Assembly: GCA_003647275.1 (NCBI GenBank)
Contig: QMMN01000001.1
Coordinates: forward strand, 62,001-126,000
DNA length: 64,000 nucleotides
Direction: 5' to 3'
From: Deltaproteobacteria bacterium
GTDB taxonomy: Bacteria > Desulfobacterota > Desulfobacteria > Desulfobacterales > C00003060
Made by a program: the position numbers and the translations under genes. The notes beneath the pieces were generated by a model, which searched no databases, had not been told where the DNA came from, and was given only the letters and a program-made list of their open reading frames with translations. Position 1 is the first letter of the stretch; every line of letters begins with the position of its first letter. Positions 25,626 to 36,081 of the stretch are shown here, one piece after another.

Positions 25626-27989
25626 ATGATAGCAGAACACGACAATCAAGCTTCGCCACAAGACGAAGAAACCGGCAAGATCCCGGAGGTCTTACCTATC
25701 TTGCCTGTTATAGATCTGACGCTTTTTCCCAGGATGGTTCTTCCCCTGGTCGTACAGGAAGATGCATCCCAGCAGTTGGTGGATGAAGCCATGGCCAAAA
25801 ACCGTCTAATCGGACTCTTGGTCTCTAAGAAAAAAGATCTGCAGACACCCCATAAACCAGAGGACCTTTACACAGTAGGTACTGGAGCCTTAATCTTGAA
25901 ATTGTCTAAACCTGACCCGAGGGGGACCCAACTCCTTGTTCAGGGCATTGGCCGATTCCGCATCTTGAACTACCTTCAGACAGACCCATACCTTCGTGCG
26001 GAGATAGAGCCCATAGCAGAGCAAAGTGTCAAGGACATCGAAGTAGAGGCCATGATGAGCAACCTGGTAAGCCTATTCATCAAGGTCCTGGAGCTTGCCC
26101 CGTATCTGCCCAGAGAATTGGGGGCGTTGGCCAAATCGCTTGATGAGGGCGGGATGTTGGCCGACCTCATCGCCTCCGGCTTGAACCTGAGTAAGGAGGA
26201 AAAGCAAAAGATCCTTGAAACCCAAGATGTAAAGGAACGCTTGAAAGAGGTCACCAAGTTGATCAATAGAGAACTTCAGGTCCTTGAGTTGGGGAAAAAG
26301 ATCCAATCCCAGGTCAAAGAGGACCTGGATAAGAGCCAGCGGGAGTTCTACCTGCGGCAGCAGCTGAAGGCGATTAAGGAAGAACTGGGCGAAAAGGATG
26401 AAGACAAAGTAGGGGTCGAAGAGTATCGGGCGAAGATCGCAGAGAAGAACCTTCCCGAGGAGGCCAGGAAGGAGGCCGAGCGGGAGCTGGAACGCCTGGC
26501 GCGTATGCACCCCTCTTCATCTGAATACACGGTGGCTTCCACTTACTTGGACTGGCTTACTTCGATCCCCTGGAACGAAAGCACGGAAGATATTCTGGAT
26601 ATCAAAAAAGCCCAGAAGGTCTTGGACGAGGACCATTACAACCTGGATAAAGTGAAAAAACGTATTATCGAATATCTGGCCGTGCGCAAGCTTAAACCAG
26701 ATTCCAAGGGCCCCATACTTTGCTTTGTAGGACCACCCGGCACAGGGAAAACCTCCCTGGGGCGTTCCATTGCCAGGGCCCTGGGAAGAAAGTTTGTCCG
26801 CCTTTCCCTAGGGGGTGTGCGGGATGAGGCTGAAATACGTGGGCACCGCCGAACCTATGTGGGAGCCTTGCCCGGACGCATCATTCAGGGCATCAGGCGG
26901 GCCGAGAGCAATAACCCTGTCTTCATGCTGGATGAGATCGATAAGGTGGGGACCGATTTTCGAGGTGACCCCTCTTCGGCTTTGCTGGAGGTCCTTGATC
27001 CTGAACAGAACTTCTCGTTTTCTGACCACTATCTGGATGTGCCCTTTGATCTTTCCAGGGTCATGTTCATTACCACCGCCAATATCCTGGATACCATCCC
27101 TCCAGCTCTTCGGGACCGTATGGAGGTCCTTGACCTTCCAGGCTATACCCAGGAGGAAAAGGTGAAGATCGCCCAGAGTTTCCTTATTCCCCGCCAGCTG
27201 GAGGCTCACGGTCTCACACGCCAGCAGCTTACCATCACAACGGGCGTGATCAAACGTATCATATCCGGCTATACCCGGGAGGCCGGGTTGAGAAATTTGG
27301 AACGTGAGTTGGCCACTATCTGTCGAGGTGTGGCTCGCGCGGTGGCAGAGGGGCGCCAGACGCCCACACATGTCAAGGCAAAGGATATTCAGAAGTACTT
27401 GGGCCCAGTCCGGTTTCGTTCCGAAATGAGCGAAAGGATATCCACCCCGGGTGTGGCGGCCGGGCTGGCCTGGACCCAAACAGGTGGGGACCTCATCTTT
27501 GTGGAAGCGACAATGATGAAGGGCAAACAATCCCTGACTCTGACCGGCCAACTCGGAGATGTCATGAAGGAGTCTGCCACCGCAGCCCTCAGCTACATCC
27601 GTTCCCATGCCAAGGCGCTTGGAATCCCAGAAGATTTTTTTCAAAATCATGACATTCATATCCATGTGCCAGCCGGGGCAATTCCCAAGGACGGCCCGTC
27701 TGCCGGGGTGACCATGCTGACCGCCCTAGCGTCGCTTCTTACCGGAAGGACCGTGGTCAATGGCCTGGCTATGACAGGCGAAATCACCTTGAGGGGCCAA
27801 GTCCTGCCTGTGGGAGGCATCAAAGAGAAGGTGCTTGCCGCGCACCGGTCTGGGATTAAGACGGTCATTCTCCCCAAGTGGAATCAAAAGGACCTTGAAG
27901 ATGTGCCCCCAAAAGTGCGAAAGGCTATTCGTTTCCATTTTGTGGAAAGCATGGACAAGGTGTTAGAAGTCGCCCTGTCCAAGCACTAG
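25626..27989 (+). CDS. lon: ATP-dependent protease Lon
   Basis: A 787-residue LonA protease. It has the N-terminal LAN domain (residues about 24-215, [19 protein letters not shown]), an AAA+ domain with Walker [12 protein letters not shown] near residue 364 and Walker B FMLDEIDK near 437, and a C-terminal peptidase with [11 protein letters not shown] carrying the catalytic Ser. The catalytic Lys lies in [10 protein letters not shown]. Length and order are normal for the family. It degrades damaged and regulatory proteins in the cytoplasm. It follows hsp20 by 23 bases with GGAGATATC upstream. Confidence 0.97.
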   Translation: MIAEHDNQASPQDEETGKIPEVLPILPVIDLTLFPRMVLPLVVQEDASQQLVDEAMAKNRLIGLLVSKKKDLQTPHKPEDLYTVGTGALILKLSKPDPRGTQLLVQGIGRFRILNYLQTDPYLRAEIEPIAEQSVKDIEVEAMMSNLVSLFIKVLELAPYLPRELGALAKSLDEGGMLADLIASGLNLSKEEKQKILETQDVKERLKEVTKLINRELQVLELGKKIQSQVKEDLDKSQREFYLRQQLKAIKEELGEKDEDKVGVEEYRAKIAEKNLPEEARKEAERELERLARMHPSSSEYTVASTYLDWLTSIPWNESTEDILDIKKAQKVLDEDHYNLDKVKKRIIEYLAVRKLKPDSKGPILCFVGPPGTGKTSLGRSIARALGRKFVRLSLGGVRDEAEIRGHRRTYVGALPGRIIQGIRRAESNNPVFMLDEIDKVGTDFRGDPSSALLEVLDPEQNFSFSDHYLDVPFDLSRVMFITTANILDTIPPALRDRMEVLDLPGYTQEEKVKIAQSFLIPRQLEAHGLTRQQLTITTGVIKRIISGYTREAGLRNLERELATICRGVARAVAEGRQTPTHVKAKDIQKYLGPVRFRSEMSERISTPGVAAGLAWTQTGGDLIFVEATMMKGKQSLTLTGQLGDVMKESATAALSYIRSHAKALGIPEDFFQNHDIHIHVPAGAIPKDGPSAGVTMLTALASLLTGRTVVNGLAMTGEITLRGQVLPVGGIKEKVLAAHRSGIKTVILPKWNQKDLEDVPPKVRKAIRFHFVESMDKVLEVALSKH

Positions 27990-28044
27990 GGTTTGGCTGC
28001 CCTTCCTCAGCCTTTAACAGGGCAATGAGTGATCTCGATTGCCC

Positions 28045-28098
28045 GGTTGGACCGGCCTGCTTCTCGGACGCGAAGCGCTACCCCCCTTGTAGGCGGGG
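28045..28098 (-). repeat. REP-like repeat, minus orientation, after lon
   Basis: The reverse strand reads GCTCCCCGCCTACAAGGGGG, then AGCGCTTCGCGTCCGAGAAG and CAGGCCGGTCC, matching the family described at 36698-36766. Together with the copy at 28229 it occupies the 387-base gap between lon and the DRE-TIM gene. Confidence 0.65.
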
Positions 28099-28228
28099 AG
28101 CTTCACTTTGGGCTTGAAAAACCCGGCAATTATGGTAAGGATTGGCACACAATAGCACGAGGGTATTCAGATGCTGCTGGGTACCCTTTTTCTATAATCT
28201 TTAGCTTGCAAGCGGGATGGGCACAGGG

Positions 28229-28312
28229 AAGTCTCCCCGTGCTTTCGCACGGGGGTTCTGCCATACGGCAGGGCTTTGCGTCCGGGGAGCAGGCGGACCA
28301 GTCATGGTCGAA
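28229..28312 (+). repeat. REP-like double-hairpin repeat upstream of the DRE-TIM gene
   Basis: CCCCGTGCTTTCGCACGGGG forms the first hairpin and TGCCATACGGCA the second, then GCTTTGCGTCCGGGGAGCAG and GCGGACCAGTC. With the inverted copy at 28045-28098 it flanks about 130 bases that have no gene. Confidence 0.7.
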
Positions 28313-28376
28313 CTTGCAATATGGCCAATAAATACTTATAATTTCAATAAGTTTTAGAAATTCCGAGGCGTTATTT

Positions 28377-30209
28377 ATGGCACAATGGGATAAGAACAGG
28401 GGCGTCCTGGTTCATAAGCACACAAAGTTCTGGCAGCACCAGATACGCGACGTGGATGGGCCGAACTTGCAACGGGATGTCTTTCCGTATAAAGAGGTAA
28501 CACGTACAGACTTTGATTTTAAAATCGTCGTCCCCAGCCCAGCCAAGGCGTTCTTGATCACGGATTCTACTTTCAGAGATGGGCAGCAGGCTCGCCCTCC
28601 ATACACTGTAGAGCAGATTGTCCATATCTTTGAGCTTCTCCACCGCCTGGGCGGGCCTAATGGGGTCATCCGACAGAGCGAATTTTTTTTATACAGCAAT
28701 AAAGACAAGGCAGCGGTCGAGCGATGCCGTGAGTTGGGCCATGCCTATCCCGAGGTGACGGGTTGGATCCGGGCCAACAAGGAGGATCTGGCCATAGTTA
28801 AAGAGATGGGGCTCCGCGAGACCGGTATCTTAACCTCGGTCTCGGACTATCACATCTTTTACAAACTGAAGATGAAAAGGGTTCAGGCGGCAGATTTCTA
28901 TCTTGGCATTGTCAAGGAGGCCCTTTCAGCAGGTATTGTCCCGCGCTGCCATTTTGAAGATATCACCCGCTCAGATATTTACGGGTTTTGCGTACCCTTT
29001 GCCATTGAACTCATGAAATTGCGGGAAGAGAGCGGCATCGATATCAAGGTGCGGATGTGTGACACCCTGGGCTTTGGAGTCACTTACCCAGGTGCCGCGC
29101 TCCCAAGGAGCGTACCCAAACTGGTGCGTACCCTGATCGAAGAGGCAGGTGTGCCGGGCCATCTCTTGGAGTGGCACGGGCATAACGATTTTCACAAAGG
29201 CTTTATCAATGCCACGACCTCATGGCTCTACGGGTGTGGTGCCGTGAATGGAACGCTCCTGGGTTTTGGGGAAAGAACTGGCAACACACCCATCGAAGGG
29301 TTGATTATCGAACACATCAGCCTTACAGGTAAAACGAACGGGATCGATACCCGGGTCATCACTGAGATTGCCCACTATTTTGAAAGCGATCTGGATTATC
29401 ATATCCCGTCCAACTATCCCTTTGTGGGCGCAGACTTCAATGCGACCAGTGCAGGTGTACACGCTGACGGGTTGATCAAGAACGAAGAGATCTATAATAT
29501 CTTTGACACGGAAAAAATCCTGGGCCGGCCGATTGATATCATTGTGACCGACAAATCGGGAACAGCGGGCATTGCGCATTGGATTAACACACACCTCGAT
29601 CTGGCCGAAGGTGAACAAGTGGATAAGACGCATCCTGGTATCATCAAGATCCACAAGAGTATACAAAGGCAATACGAGCAGGGCAGGGTCACCTCCATCT
29701 CCAAGGAGGAAATGACGCGTCTCGCTCACAAGTATCTGCCGGATTACTTTGTCTCCACCTTTGACAAGCTGAAAGCTGGCGCCTATGACCTGGCCGCTCA
29801 TTTGGTAGAACGGTTGATTCAACTGCCTGAGATACGCTCCATGGATCCGGCCAAACAGGAACCTGTCCTGGAAACCTGTCTGGAAACGAACCCCCATATC
29901 CAGTTCATCTATATCACTGACAAACAGGGGCTCCGCACCACAAAGAACATTACCCAAATCGTTGACAAGGCCAAATACAAAGATGCGGTCATAGGCGAGG
30001 ATCTGTCTGATCGTTCTTGGTTCATCAATCCCATGAAAGACGGCAGGGTTCATGTGACTAATTTTTATCTCTCCAAGTACAGCGGGTATTTGTGTATTAC
30101 GGTATCTGGCCCTGTACGCAATGACCAGGATGAAATCGTTGGCGTCTTGGGCACTGACATGAGATTTGAAGACCTGGTAAAAATGGAAAAAAACGGGGAA
30201 TTATCTTGA
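28377..30209 (+). CDS. DRE-TIM synthase (Re-citrate/homocitrate synthase-like) fused to a Cache-like sensor domain
   Basis: A 610-residue fusion. The N-terminal catalytic part (about 58-340) is a DRE-TIM Claisen-condensing enzyme, with TDSTFRDGQQARPPYT at residues 62-77 and a metal-binding HGHNDFHKG near 264, followed by the LeuA-like stretch to about 460. The RDGQQARPPYT form recalls Re-citrate synthases of anaerobes, which join acetyl-CoA and oxaloacetate; homocitrate or citramalate synthase is an alternative. A transcarboxylase 5S subunit is less likely because that family has an RDAHQ motif. Residues about 475-605 resemble an extracytoplasmic Cache/PDC sensor (FIYITDKQGLRTTKN, SDRSWFINP, GVLGTDM), but there is no membrane segment, so it would sense a cytoplasmic ligand. 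It overlaps the biotin carrier gene region and is probably co-transcribed with it. Confidence 0.78.
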   Translation: MAQWDKNRGVLVHKHTKFWQHQIRDVDGPNLQRDVFPYKEVTRTDFDFKIVVPSPAKAFLITDSTFRDGQQARPPYTVEQIVHIFELLHRLGGPNGVIRQSEFFLYSNKDKAAVERCRELGHAYPEVTGWIRANKEDLAIVKEMGLRETGILTSVSDYHIFYKLKMKRVQAADFYLGIVKEALSAGIVPRCHFEDITRSDIYGFCVPFAIELMKLREESGIDIKVRMCDTLGFGVTYPGAALPRSVPKLVRTLIEEAGVPGHLLEWHGHNDFHKGFINATTSWLYGCGAVNGTLLGFGERTGNTPIEGLIIEHISLTGKTNGIDTRVITEIAHYFESDLDYHIPSNYPFVGADFNATSAGVHADGLIKNEEIYNIFDTEKILGRPIDIIVTDKSGTAGIAHWINTHLDLAEGEQVDKTHPGIIKIHKSIQRQYEQGRVTSISKEEMTRLAHKYLPDYFVSTFDKLKAGAYDLAAHLVERLIQLPEIRSMDPAKQEPVLETCLETNPHIQFIYITDKQGLRTTKNITQIVDKAKYKDAVIGEDLSDRSWFINPMKDGRVHVTNFYLSKYSGYLCITVSGPVRNDQDEIVGVLGTDMRFEDLVKMEKNGELS

Positions 30210-30211
30210 CC

Positions 30212-30667
30212 ATGAAGACCTTTGAACTTTCGGTTGGAAACAAAGCTTACAAGGTAGATATTGAAAAGTTTGACGGCAAGCGAGCCCTGGTAAGAGTGGA
30301 TGGCAAGCCTTACGAGGTCGATGTCAAAAAGACCGCCGGCACACCGTCAAGACGCTCTCCCGGATCGACGCCTCCTACAACGATTCGTGAAAAGGCGCCA
30401 CCTGCTGCCCCGGAGCCTCCCATCGCTCCTGTTCCATCGGCCCCATCAGGCGGGGAAGTGACTGCACCTATGCCCGGCCTGATCCTGGACATCATGGTAG
30501 CGGCCGGGGATCACGTGGCAGCCGGTACACCCGTGATTAAAATGGAGGCCATGAAAATGGAAAACATGATTCCCTCGCCTGTAAACGGAACGGTCAAGAC
30601 AATCGCGGTCAAGGTGGGGGACAATGTTGCAACCGACGAGACCCTGATGGTGATAGAAAAAGCATAG
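30212..30667 (+). CDS. Biotin carboxyl carrier protein of acyl-CoA carboxylase/transcarboxylase
   Basis: A 151-residue carrier. Residues about 1-45 form a small N-terminal module, then a Pro/Ala-rich linker (about 46-82), then a biotinyl domain (about 84-150) with the biotinylation motif EAMKMEN. It shuttles CO2 for the carboxyltransferase encoded 25 bases downstream. I chose ATG 30212, two bases after the upstream stop; a TTG at 30206 overlaps that stop. No biotin carboxylase is in the window, so it may work as a transcarboxylase or decarboxylase carrier. Confidence 0.9.
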   Translation: MKTFELSVGNKAYKVDIEKFDGKRALVRVDGKPYEVDVKKTAGTPSRRSPGSTPPTTIREKAPPAAPEPPIAPVPSAPSGGEVTAPMPGLILDIMVAAGDHVAAGTPVIKMEAMKMENMIPSPVNGTVKTIAVKVGDNVATDETLMVIEKA

Positions 30668-30691
30668 AGAGAATAAGGCTGGAGAAATCTC

Positions 30692-32242
30692 ATGGTAAAT
30701 GAAGACAAGATTCAAACCCTGATTGAAAAAAACGCTGAGGCTGAACTGGGTGGTGGCCAAGATCGGATCGATGTGCAGCACAAAAAAGGGAAATGGACTG
30801 CGCGGGAACGGATTTTTCAGCTGCTGGACCAAGACAGCTTTGAAGAAATCGACAAGTTTGTCCTCCATCAATCCACAGACTTTGGCATGGACAAAAAAAG
30901 GTTCCCAGGAGACGGTGTCGTCACAGGTTACGGCCGCATCAATGGCCGGCCGGTCTATGTGTTTGCTCAGGATTTTACTATATTAGGGGGGTCGTTGAGT
31001 TTGGCTGTGAGCGAAAAGATTTGCAAGGTGATGGACCTTGCCCGCAAAAATGGTACCCCACTCATCGGCTTGAATGATTCCGGGGGGGCCCGGATCCAGG
31101 AGGGGGTCTCCAGCCTGGCTGGATACGGCAACATCTTTATGCGAAATGTCCTGAGCAGCGGGGTGATCCCACAAATTTCGGCCATTATGGGACCCTGTGC
31201 AGGGGGCGCGGTCTATTCTCCGGCATTGACCGATTTCATCTTCATGGCAGAAAAGACCAGCTATATGTTTATCACAGGCCCCCAGGTTATTAAGGCTGTG
31301 AGCCACGAAGAAGTCACCCCTGAAAAGCTAGGGGGGGCACTGACTCACAACGTCACCAGCGGGGTCGCCCATTTTTCAGGAAAAGACGACCAGGAAGTCT
31401 TAGCCATGATCAGGGAGCTTTTGACCTTTCTACCCCAAAACTATCGCGAAAAACCCCCTTATGTTGAGCCCACGGATGATCCAAGCCGAACCGATATGGA
31501 GCTCCGGGAAGTTGTCCCTGAAAGTCCCAGGCAACCCTATGACATGCGCAGGATTATTGATTCGGTCGTGGACGACCACTATTTCTTTGAGGTCCAAGCC
31601 AAGTATGCACCCAATATCATCATCGGCTTTGCCCGCTTAAATGGTCATCCGGTGGGCGTGGTAGCCAATCAACCCTCTTTCTTGGCCGGTTGTTTGGATA
31701 TCAATGCCTCCCTCAAGGGTGCCCGTTTTGTTCGATTCTGTGACTGCTTTAATATCCCCCTCATCACTTTTTGCGATGTCCCTGGGTTTCTCCCGGGCAC
31801 AGCCCAGGAATACGGGGGTATCATCAAACACGGGGCAAAGCTCATCTACGCATACTGCGAGGCCGTGGTACCCAAGATTACCGTGATCACCCGTAAGGCT
31901 TATGGTGGCGCTTACATTGTGATGTCAAGTAAGCACCTTTGGGGCGACATTAATTATGCATATCCAACAGCGGAGATCGCGGTGATGGGACCAGAAGGGG
32001 CTGTGAACATTGTATTTAAAAAGGAGATTAAGGCTGCTGAGGACCCTGATAAAACAGAGGCCGAATTGGTCGAGGAGTATCGCAGGATCTTTGCGAGTCC
32101 CTATCGCGCTGCCGAAAGAGGGTACATTGACGAGATTATCTTCCCAGAACAGACACGACCCAAGTTGATCAGGGCCCTTGAGTCCCTGGGAAACAAGCAA
32201 GAGCGTATGCCTAGGAAAAAGCATGACAATTTGCCGTTGTAA
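30692..32242 (+). CDS. Acyl-CoA carboxyltransferase (propionyl-/methylmalonyl-CoA, MmdA/12S type)
   Basis: A 516-residue biotin-dependent carboxyltransferase. Motifs are [13 protein letters not shown] and [11 protein letters not shown] (the N-half crotonase-fold oxyanion region), [19 protein letters not shown] and [12 protein letters not shown] (the C-half). Length and order match propionyl-CoA carboxylase beta, methylmalonyl-CoA decarboxylase alpha and transcarboxylase 12S. The neighbouring biotin carrier and methylmalonyl-CoA mutase genes indicate methylmalonyl-CoA as substrate. Which of the three reactions runs cannot be told, because neither a biotin carboxylase nor a membrane decarboxylase beta subunit is nearby. 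Confidence 0.92.
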   Translation: MVNEDKIQTLIEKNAEAELGGGQDRIDVQHKKGKWTARERIFQLLDQDSFEEIDKFVLHQSTDFGMDKKRFPGDGVVTGYGRINGRPVYVFAQDFTILGGSLSLAVSEKICKVMDLARKNGTPLIGLNDSGGARIQEGVSSLAGYGNIFMRNVLSSGVIPQISAIMGPCAGGAVYSPALTDFIFMAEKTSYMFITGPQVIKAVSHEEVTPEKLGGALTHNVTSGVAHFSGKDDQEVLAMIRELLTFLPQNYREKPPYVEPTDDPSRTDMELREVVPESPRQPYDMRRIIDSVVDDHYFFEVQAKYAPNIIIGFARLNGHPVGVVANQPSFLAGCLDINASLKGARFVRFCDCFNIPLITFCDVPGFLPGTAQEYGGIIKHGAKLIYAYCEAVVPKITVITRKAYGGAYIVMSSKHLWGDINYAYPTAEIAVMGPEGAVNIVFKKEIKAAEDPDKTEAELVEEYRRIFASPYRAAERGYIDEIIFPEQTRPKLIRALESLGNKQERMPRKKHDNLPL

Positions 32243-32400
32243 GCTGAAAGCTTAAGGCTCAAAGCTGAAAGGGCAGGAAGCTTCAATTGAACCCTAATAT
32301 CCAGTTTCCAGTTTCTATTTTCCAGCTTCACATTATTTGCTCAATTTCCAATCGCTGATCTTCCTTTTACCCTTGAGCTTTCAGCTGCGGACCAACTGCT
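32243..32400 (+). repeat. AGCTGAAAGCT-type intergenic repeat
   Basis: The 158-base spacer holds AGCTGAAAGCTTAAGGCTC, AAAGCTGAAAGG and, inverted at its end, GAGCTTTCAGCT, plus CCAGTTTCCAGTTTC. It has the potential for a long imperfect hairpin. No gene is present. Confidence 0.55.
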
Positions 32401-34077
32401 ATGTACGATTCCAAAAAGTTAAAGGAGATTGAACAATCTGAGGCTGCCTGGGCCGAAAAGACCCAAAAAGTCCTTGATAAACGCCCGGAACGCAAACAGC
32501 GCTTTCAAACTCTTTCGGGTATCCCGCTAGAGCGGGCCTATACTCCACTTTCTGCACCTGATTGCGACTACATGAGAGATTTAGGATTCCCCGGAAGTTA
32601 TCCATACACCCGGGGGGTGCAGCCCACCATGTATCGTGGGCGATTCTGGACCATGCGGCAATATGCCGGTTTTGCCAGCGCAGAGGCGTCCAACAAGCGG
32701 TACAAATACCTCCTGGAACAAGGGCAGACCGGGTTGAGTGTCGCCTTTGATCTCCCCACCCAGATTGGGTATGATTCGGACCACCCTATGGCCCGTGGTG
32801 AAGTGGGTAAGGTGGGCGTTGCGATTGATTCTCTGGGGGATTTGGAAGCCCTGTTTGACGGGATCCCCCTCGACCGGGTTAGCACGTCCATGACCATCAA
32901 CGCCCCGGCCGCCATCTTGCTGGCCATGTACGTACAAACAGCAGCCAAGCAGGGCGTTGGGGCTGAGAAATTGCAAGGCACCATCCAGAATGATATCCTG
33001 AAGGAGTATGCAGCCCGGGGGACTTATATATTCCCACCAGGGCCCTCAATGCGTATCATTACGGATACCTTCGCCTTCTGTTCTCAACACATCCCGAAAT
33101 GGAATACCATCAGTATCAGTGGATACCACATCCGGGAGGCAGGTTCGACAGCCGTTCAAGAGGTAGCCTTTACCCTGGCCAATGGGATCGCTTATGTGGA
33201 GGCCGCTCTCCAGGCTGGCCTCAAGGTGGATGATTTTGCACCGCGACTCTCCTTTTTCTTCAATGCCCACCTGGACTTTTTTGAAGAGGTTGCCAAGTTC
33301 AGGGCAGCTCGACGATTGTGGGCCAGAATCATGAAAGAGCGATTCGACGCCAAATTGCCCAAGTCCCTGATGCTCCGGTTTCATACCCAGACTGCCGGAT
33401 GTAGCCTCACGGCCCAGCAGCCCCAAAACAATATCGTCAGGGTCACCCTCCAGGCCCTTTCTGCTGTGCTTGGCGGCACCCAGTCTCTTCATACCAATTC
33501 CATGGATGAGGCCTTCTCACTTCCCTCTGAAGAAGCCGTGCAAATAGCCCTAAGAACCCAACAGGTTATCGCCTATGAATCAGGGGTAGCCAACACGGTT
33601 GATCCATTGGGCGGCTCGTTTTATCTTGAGCGGCTGACCAATGAGATTGAGGCCCGTGCACAGGCTTACATTGACCAGATTGACAAAAAGGGCGGTGCTG
33701 TGGCTGCTATCGAACAGGGGTACATTCAGAAGGAGATCCAGGAAAGTGCATACACACATCAGAAAGCAGTGGAGGCCGGGGAAGAGATTGTGGTCGGCTT
33801 AAATCGGTTTCGTGAGGAGGAGGCCCCTCCTAAAAACCTGCTGCGCGTGGATCCTGCTGTTAGGGAATCTCAGGTGACCAAGCTGAAGAAATTAAAGGCT
33901 GAGCGGGACAATATCGCAGTTGCCTCTGCCATGAAAGCGCTCAAGAAATGCGCACAAGGAAACGACAACCTGATGCCGTCCATTATGGAAGCTGTAAGCC
34001 GTTATGCCACGCTCGGAGAGATCTGCGATACGCTAAGGGAGGTTTTTGGAGAGTACAGGCCGGTGTCTACATTGTAA
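32401..34077 (+). CDS. Methylmalonyl-CoA mutase, large (catalytic) subunit
   Basis: A 558-residue catalytic subunit of B12-dependent methylmalonyl-CoA mutase, which interconverts (R)-methylmalonyl-CoA and succinyl-CoA. Motifs are [20 protein letters not shown] near residue 64, [17 protein letters not shown] near 112, [16 protein letters not shown] near 239, and [16 protein letters not shown] near 331. The B12-binding domain is on a separate gene at 34343, the split form common in anaerobes and archaea. With the carboxyltransferase upstream it completes propionate oxidation or formation. It is separated from that gene by a short repeat-like spacer. Confidence 0.95.
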   Translation: MYDSKKLKEIEQSEAAWAEKTQKVLDKRPERKQRFQTLSGIPLERAYTPLSAPDCDYMRDLGFPGSYPYTRGVQPTMYRGRFWTMRQYAGFASAEASNKRYKYLLEQGQTGLSVAFDLPTQIGYDSDHPMARGEVGKVGVAIDSLGDLEALFDGIPLDRVSTSMTINAPAAILLAMYVQTAAKQGVGAEKLQGTIQNDILKEYAARGTYIFPPGPSMRIITDTFAFCSQHIPKWNTISISGYHIREAGSTAVQEVAFTLANGIAYVEAALQAGLKVDDFAPRLSFFFNAHLDFFEEVAKFRAARRLWARIMKERFDAKLPKSLMLRFHTQTAGCSLTAQQPQNNIVRVTLQALSAVLGGTQSLHTNSMDEAFSLPSEEAVQIALRTQQVIAYESGVANTVDPLGGSFYLERLTNEIEARAQAYIDQIDKKGGAVAAIEQGYIQKEIQESAYTHQKAVEAGEEIVVGLNRFREEEAPPKNLLRVDPAVRESQVTKLKKLKAERDNIAVASAMKALKKCAQGNDNLMPSIMEAVSRYATLGEICDTLREVFGEYRPVSTL

Positions 34078-34153
34078 AGTGAGCTAAAGTGCCTAAAGTG
34101 AGCTAAAGTGCCTAAAGTGAGCTAAAGTGCCTAAAGTGAGCTAAAGTGCCTAA
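34078..34153 (+). repeat. Four tandem copies of a 19-base unit
   Basis: AGTGAGCTAAAGTGCCTAA is repeated exactly four times, starting right after the mutase stop codon. There is no spacer or hairpin, so it is not a CRISPR array. The following bases to 34342 hold no ORF, apart from a segment (CAGCAGACAGCTATCAGC, ACGAAGAAAAATGACAAGTT) that resembles one at 61880-61920. Confidence 0.9.
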
Positions 34154-34342
34154 GGTTTGAAAAGGCATGGTTCATGGATTGGTCCCATTCCTGTCGGTGT
34201 TTAGCAATCAGCAGACAGCTATCAGCAAAACGAAGAAAAATGACAAGTTGTATAGAACGTTTCTTTGGAAATGGGGGCATTCCATGAAAGTTTTTGTTTT
34301 TACTGAAAGCTGATAGCCAACCGCCTTCATGATTATGACCAA

Positions 34343-34741
34343 ATGACAAAGAAAAAAATTCGAGTTTTGGCTGCAAAGCCCGGGTTGGACGGCCATGATC
34401 GAGGCATCAAAGTCATCTGCTATGCACTGAGGGATGCCGGCATGGAGGTGATATACACGGGGCTACGCCAGACCCCTGAACAGATTGTCCGAGCAGCAAT
34501 CCAGGAAGATGTAGATGTCATTGCCATGAGCGTACTCTCAGGTGCTCACGACTATCTTTTTCCAAGGGTCATGGAGCTTCTGGAGGAAGCTGGGGCAGCC
34601 GACATGCTTGTCATCGGTGGTGGTATCATCCCGGAAGAAGATATCCCTTACCTGAAGGAGATCGGCATTCGAGCCATATTCGGCCCTGGGACACCCACAA
34701 GTGATATTGTTCGATTCATACAAGAGAATGTTTCTGAATAG
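34343..34741 (+). CDS. Methylmalonyl-CoA mutase, cobalamin-binding (small) subunit
   Basis: A 132-residue B12-binding domain that pairs with the large mutase subunit upstream. The cobalamin signature is present as DGHDRGIKV (the D-x-H-x-x-G with the lower ligand His), [11 protein letters not shown], and [11 protein letters not shown]. This is the whole length expected for the split form. A lone repeat spacer of 265 bases with four tandem 19-base units separates it from the large subunit. Confidence 0.94.
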   Translation: MTKKKIRVLAAKPGLDGHDRGIKVICYALRDAGMEVIYTGLRQTPEQIVRAAIQEDVDVIAMSVLSGAHDYLFPRVMELLEEAGAADMLVIGGGIIPEEDIPYLKEIGIRAIFGPGTPTSDIVRFIQENVSE

Positions 34742-34827
34742 CATATTGCCGGCCCTAACAACCGGTTTCCTTCAGCACCTCTTCGCCTCCATCATAGTTG
34801 CACATCCAACAATACGAACGGGAACAA

Positions 34828-35583
34828 ATGGTCAAGACGCTTAAGTTTTTCAACGTCCAATTCGCAATTTGTGTCGCGATCTCCATTTTCCTGATAGGCT
34901 GTGCTGCACCAGAAAAAAGGCCTTCGCCCCTTCCCGGCCATCCCAAACCGTATAAGGTTGGCAAGCGCTGGTATCAACCCAGGAAGCATGCGCGCGGTTT
35001 TCAGGAACGCGGAATTGCCTCCTGGTATGGCAAGCCGTTTCATGGCCGGAAGACATCAAGCGGCGAGATCTATAACATGTATGCCAAAACAGCAGCCCAC
35101 AAGACCCTTCCACTGGGCACCTACGTCAGGGTTTACAACCTTCGTAACGGCAAAACAGTGGACGTACGAATAAACGACCGGGGCCCTTTTGTGCGGGGCC
35201 GAATCATTGACTTGTCCTATGCAGCTGCTCAACAGATAGGATTAGTAGGACCGGGTACAGCGCCCGTAAAGATCGTCGCATTGGGGTCAGTGAAAAAGAC
35301 CGTGGTTGGCGGAAAGGTTCAATCAACCCTGGTGCCCGGAAACTACTATGTTGGGGATTTCACGATCCAAGTGGGCGCTTTCAAGGACAAAGAAAACGCC
35401 ATCAGGCTCAGGAACAAGCTGGCACAGACCTACAAAAACGCCCACATCATGGTATACGAAAGCCCCAAAGGCATCTTTTATCGGGTGCGTGTTGCAAGAT
35501 GTAAGACACTAGATAAGGCTAGGGAGTATGAAAAGAGGCTGGAAGCAGATGGATACCCGGATGCAATTGTCGTGGCTCGTTAG
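34828..35583 (+). CDS. rlpA: RlpA-family septal-ring lipoprotein with SPOR domain
   Basis: A 251-residue lipoprotein. The signal peptide ends in the lipobox FLIGC near residue 25. Residues about 61-155 are the double-psi beta-barrel with ERGIASWYGKPFHGRKT and VRINDRGPFVRGRIIDLS, characteristic of RlpA lytic transglycosylases, which cleave peptide-stripped glycan strands. Residues about 178-250 are a SPOR domain with FTIQVGAFKDKENA, which targets division sites. I chose ATG 34828, which puts the hydrophobic segment at the N-terminus; an ATG at 34798 is also in frame. Confidence 0.9.
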   Translation: MVKTLKFFNVQFAICVAISIFLIGCAAPEKRPSPLPGHPKPYKVGKRWYQPRKHARGFQERGIASWYGKPFHGRKTSSGEIYNMYAKTAAHKTLPLGTYVRVYNLRNGKTVDVRINDRGPFVRGRIIDLSYAAAQQIGLVGPGTAPVKIVALGSVKKTVVGGKVQSTLVPGNYYVGDFTIQVGAFKDKENAIRLRNKLAQTYKNAHIMVYESPKGIFYRVRVARCKTLDKAREYEKRLEADGYPDAIVVAR

Positions 35584-35673
35584 TAGCGGTTCGGCAATTC
35601 ACCTTCCACGCAGGTATTGTCGCCTGTTTGGGGGTATATTTCGCGGAATTACACGGACTGAGAAGTAGCCCAA

Positions 35674-35958
35674 CTACGGGGAGTTGATCTTTTTTCTCAA
35701 TATACCAGAGGTCTTAAAAACCACAACCCTTCTGGCGCGTAACCTTAGGTCACGGCGTGTCTGGGGGTTGCGACCCCGCCGGGCTCCCTTTTCCTTAACC
35801 ACGAATTTTCCGAAACCACTAATGAGGAGGTCTTCGCCGCTTTCCAGGGTCCGCTTCATGATATCCAAAAGTTGTTCAACAACTTGGCGGGCATCGCTTT
35901 TTCTTAGACCCAGCTTCGTGTAAACTTCATTGATGATCTTATCTTTGGTCAGGGCCAT
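35674..35958 (-). CDS. Integration host factor/HU family DNA-bending protein
   Basis: A 94-residue IHF-alpha-like protein: MALTKDKIINEVYTKLGLRKS, LLISGFGKFVVKEKGARRGRNPQ with the DNA-minor-groove arm, and RVVVFKTSGILRKKIN at the end. It bends DNA as a nucleoid and regulatory factor. AGGAGTGTGACTG precedes the start on the minus strand. It is divergent from the GmhB gene. Whether it acts as IHF-alpha or as a homodimeric HU cannot be decided from sequence; RNPQT fits IHF-A. Confidence 0.9.
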   Translation of the reverse strand: MALTKDKIINEVYTKLGLRKSDARQVVEQLLDIMKRTLESGEDLLISGFGKFVVKEKGARRGRNPQTRRDLRLRARRVVVFKTSGILRKKINSP

Positions 35959-36081
35959 CAGTCACACTCCTTTCAAGCCGATAAGGTTGTGTTTCTCGAA
36001 CATCAACTTGATCAGATTATCGGCTTTTATGCCTCAAATCTAAAGCGGTGTCAAGTATTTATTCATGAGAGGTGCGGAAAT

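Noticed and set aside
28377-30209. Pyruvate carboxyltransferase 5S subunit of transcarboxylase
   Set aside because: Its motif is RDGQQARPPYT with HGHND, as in LeuA/Re-citrate synthase types, not the RDAHQ of 5S enzymes. The position next to the biotin carrier alone is not enough.
34078-34153. CRISPR-like array
   Set aside because: Units are tandem without unique spacers, and no cas genes are nearby.
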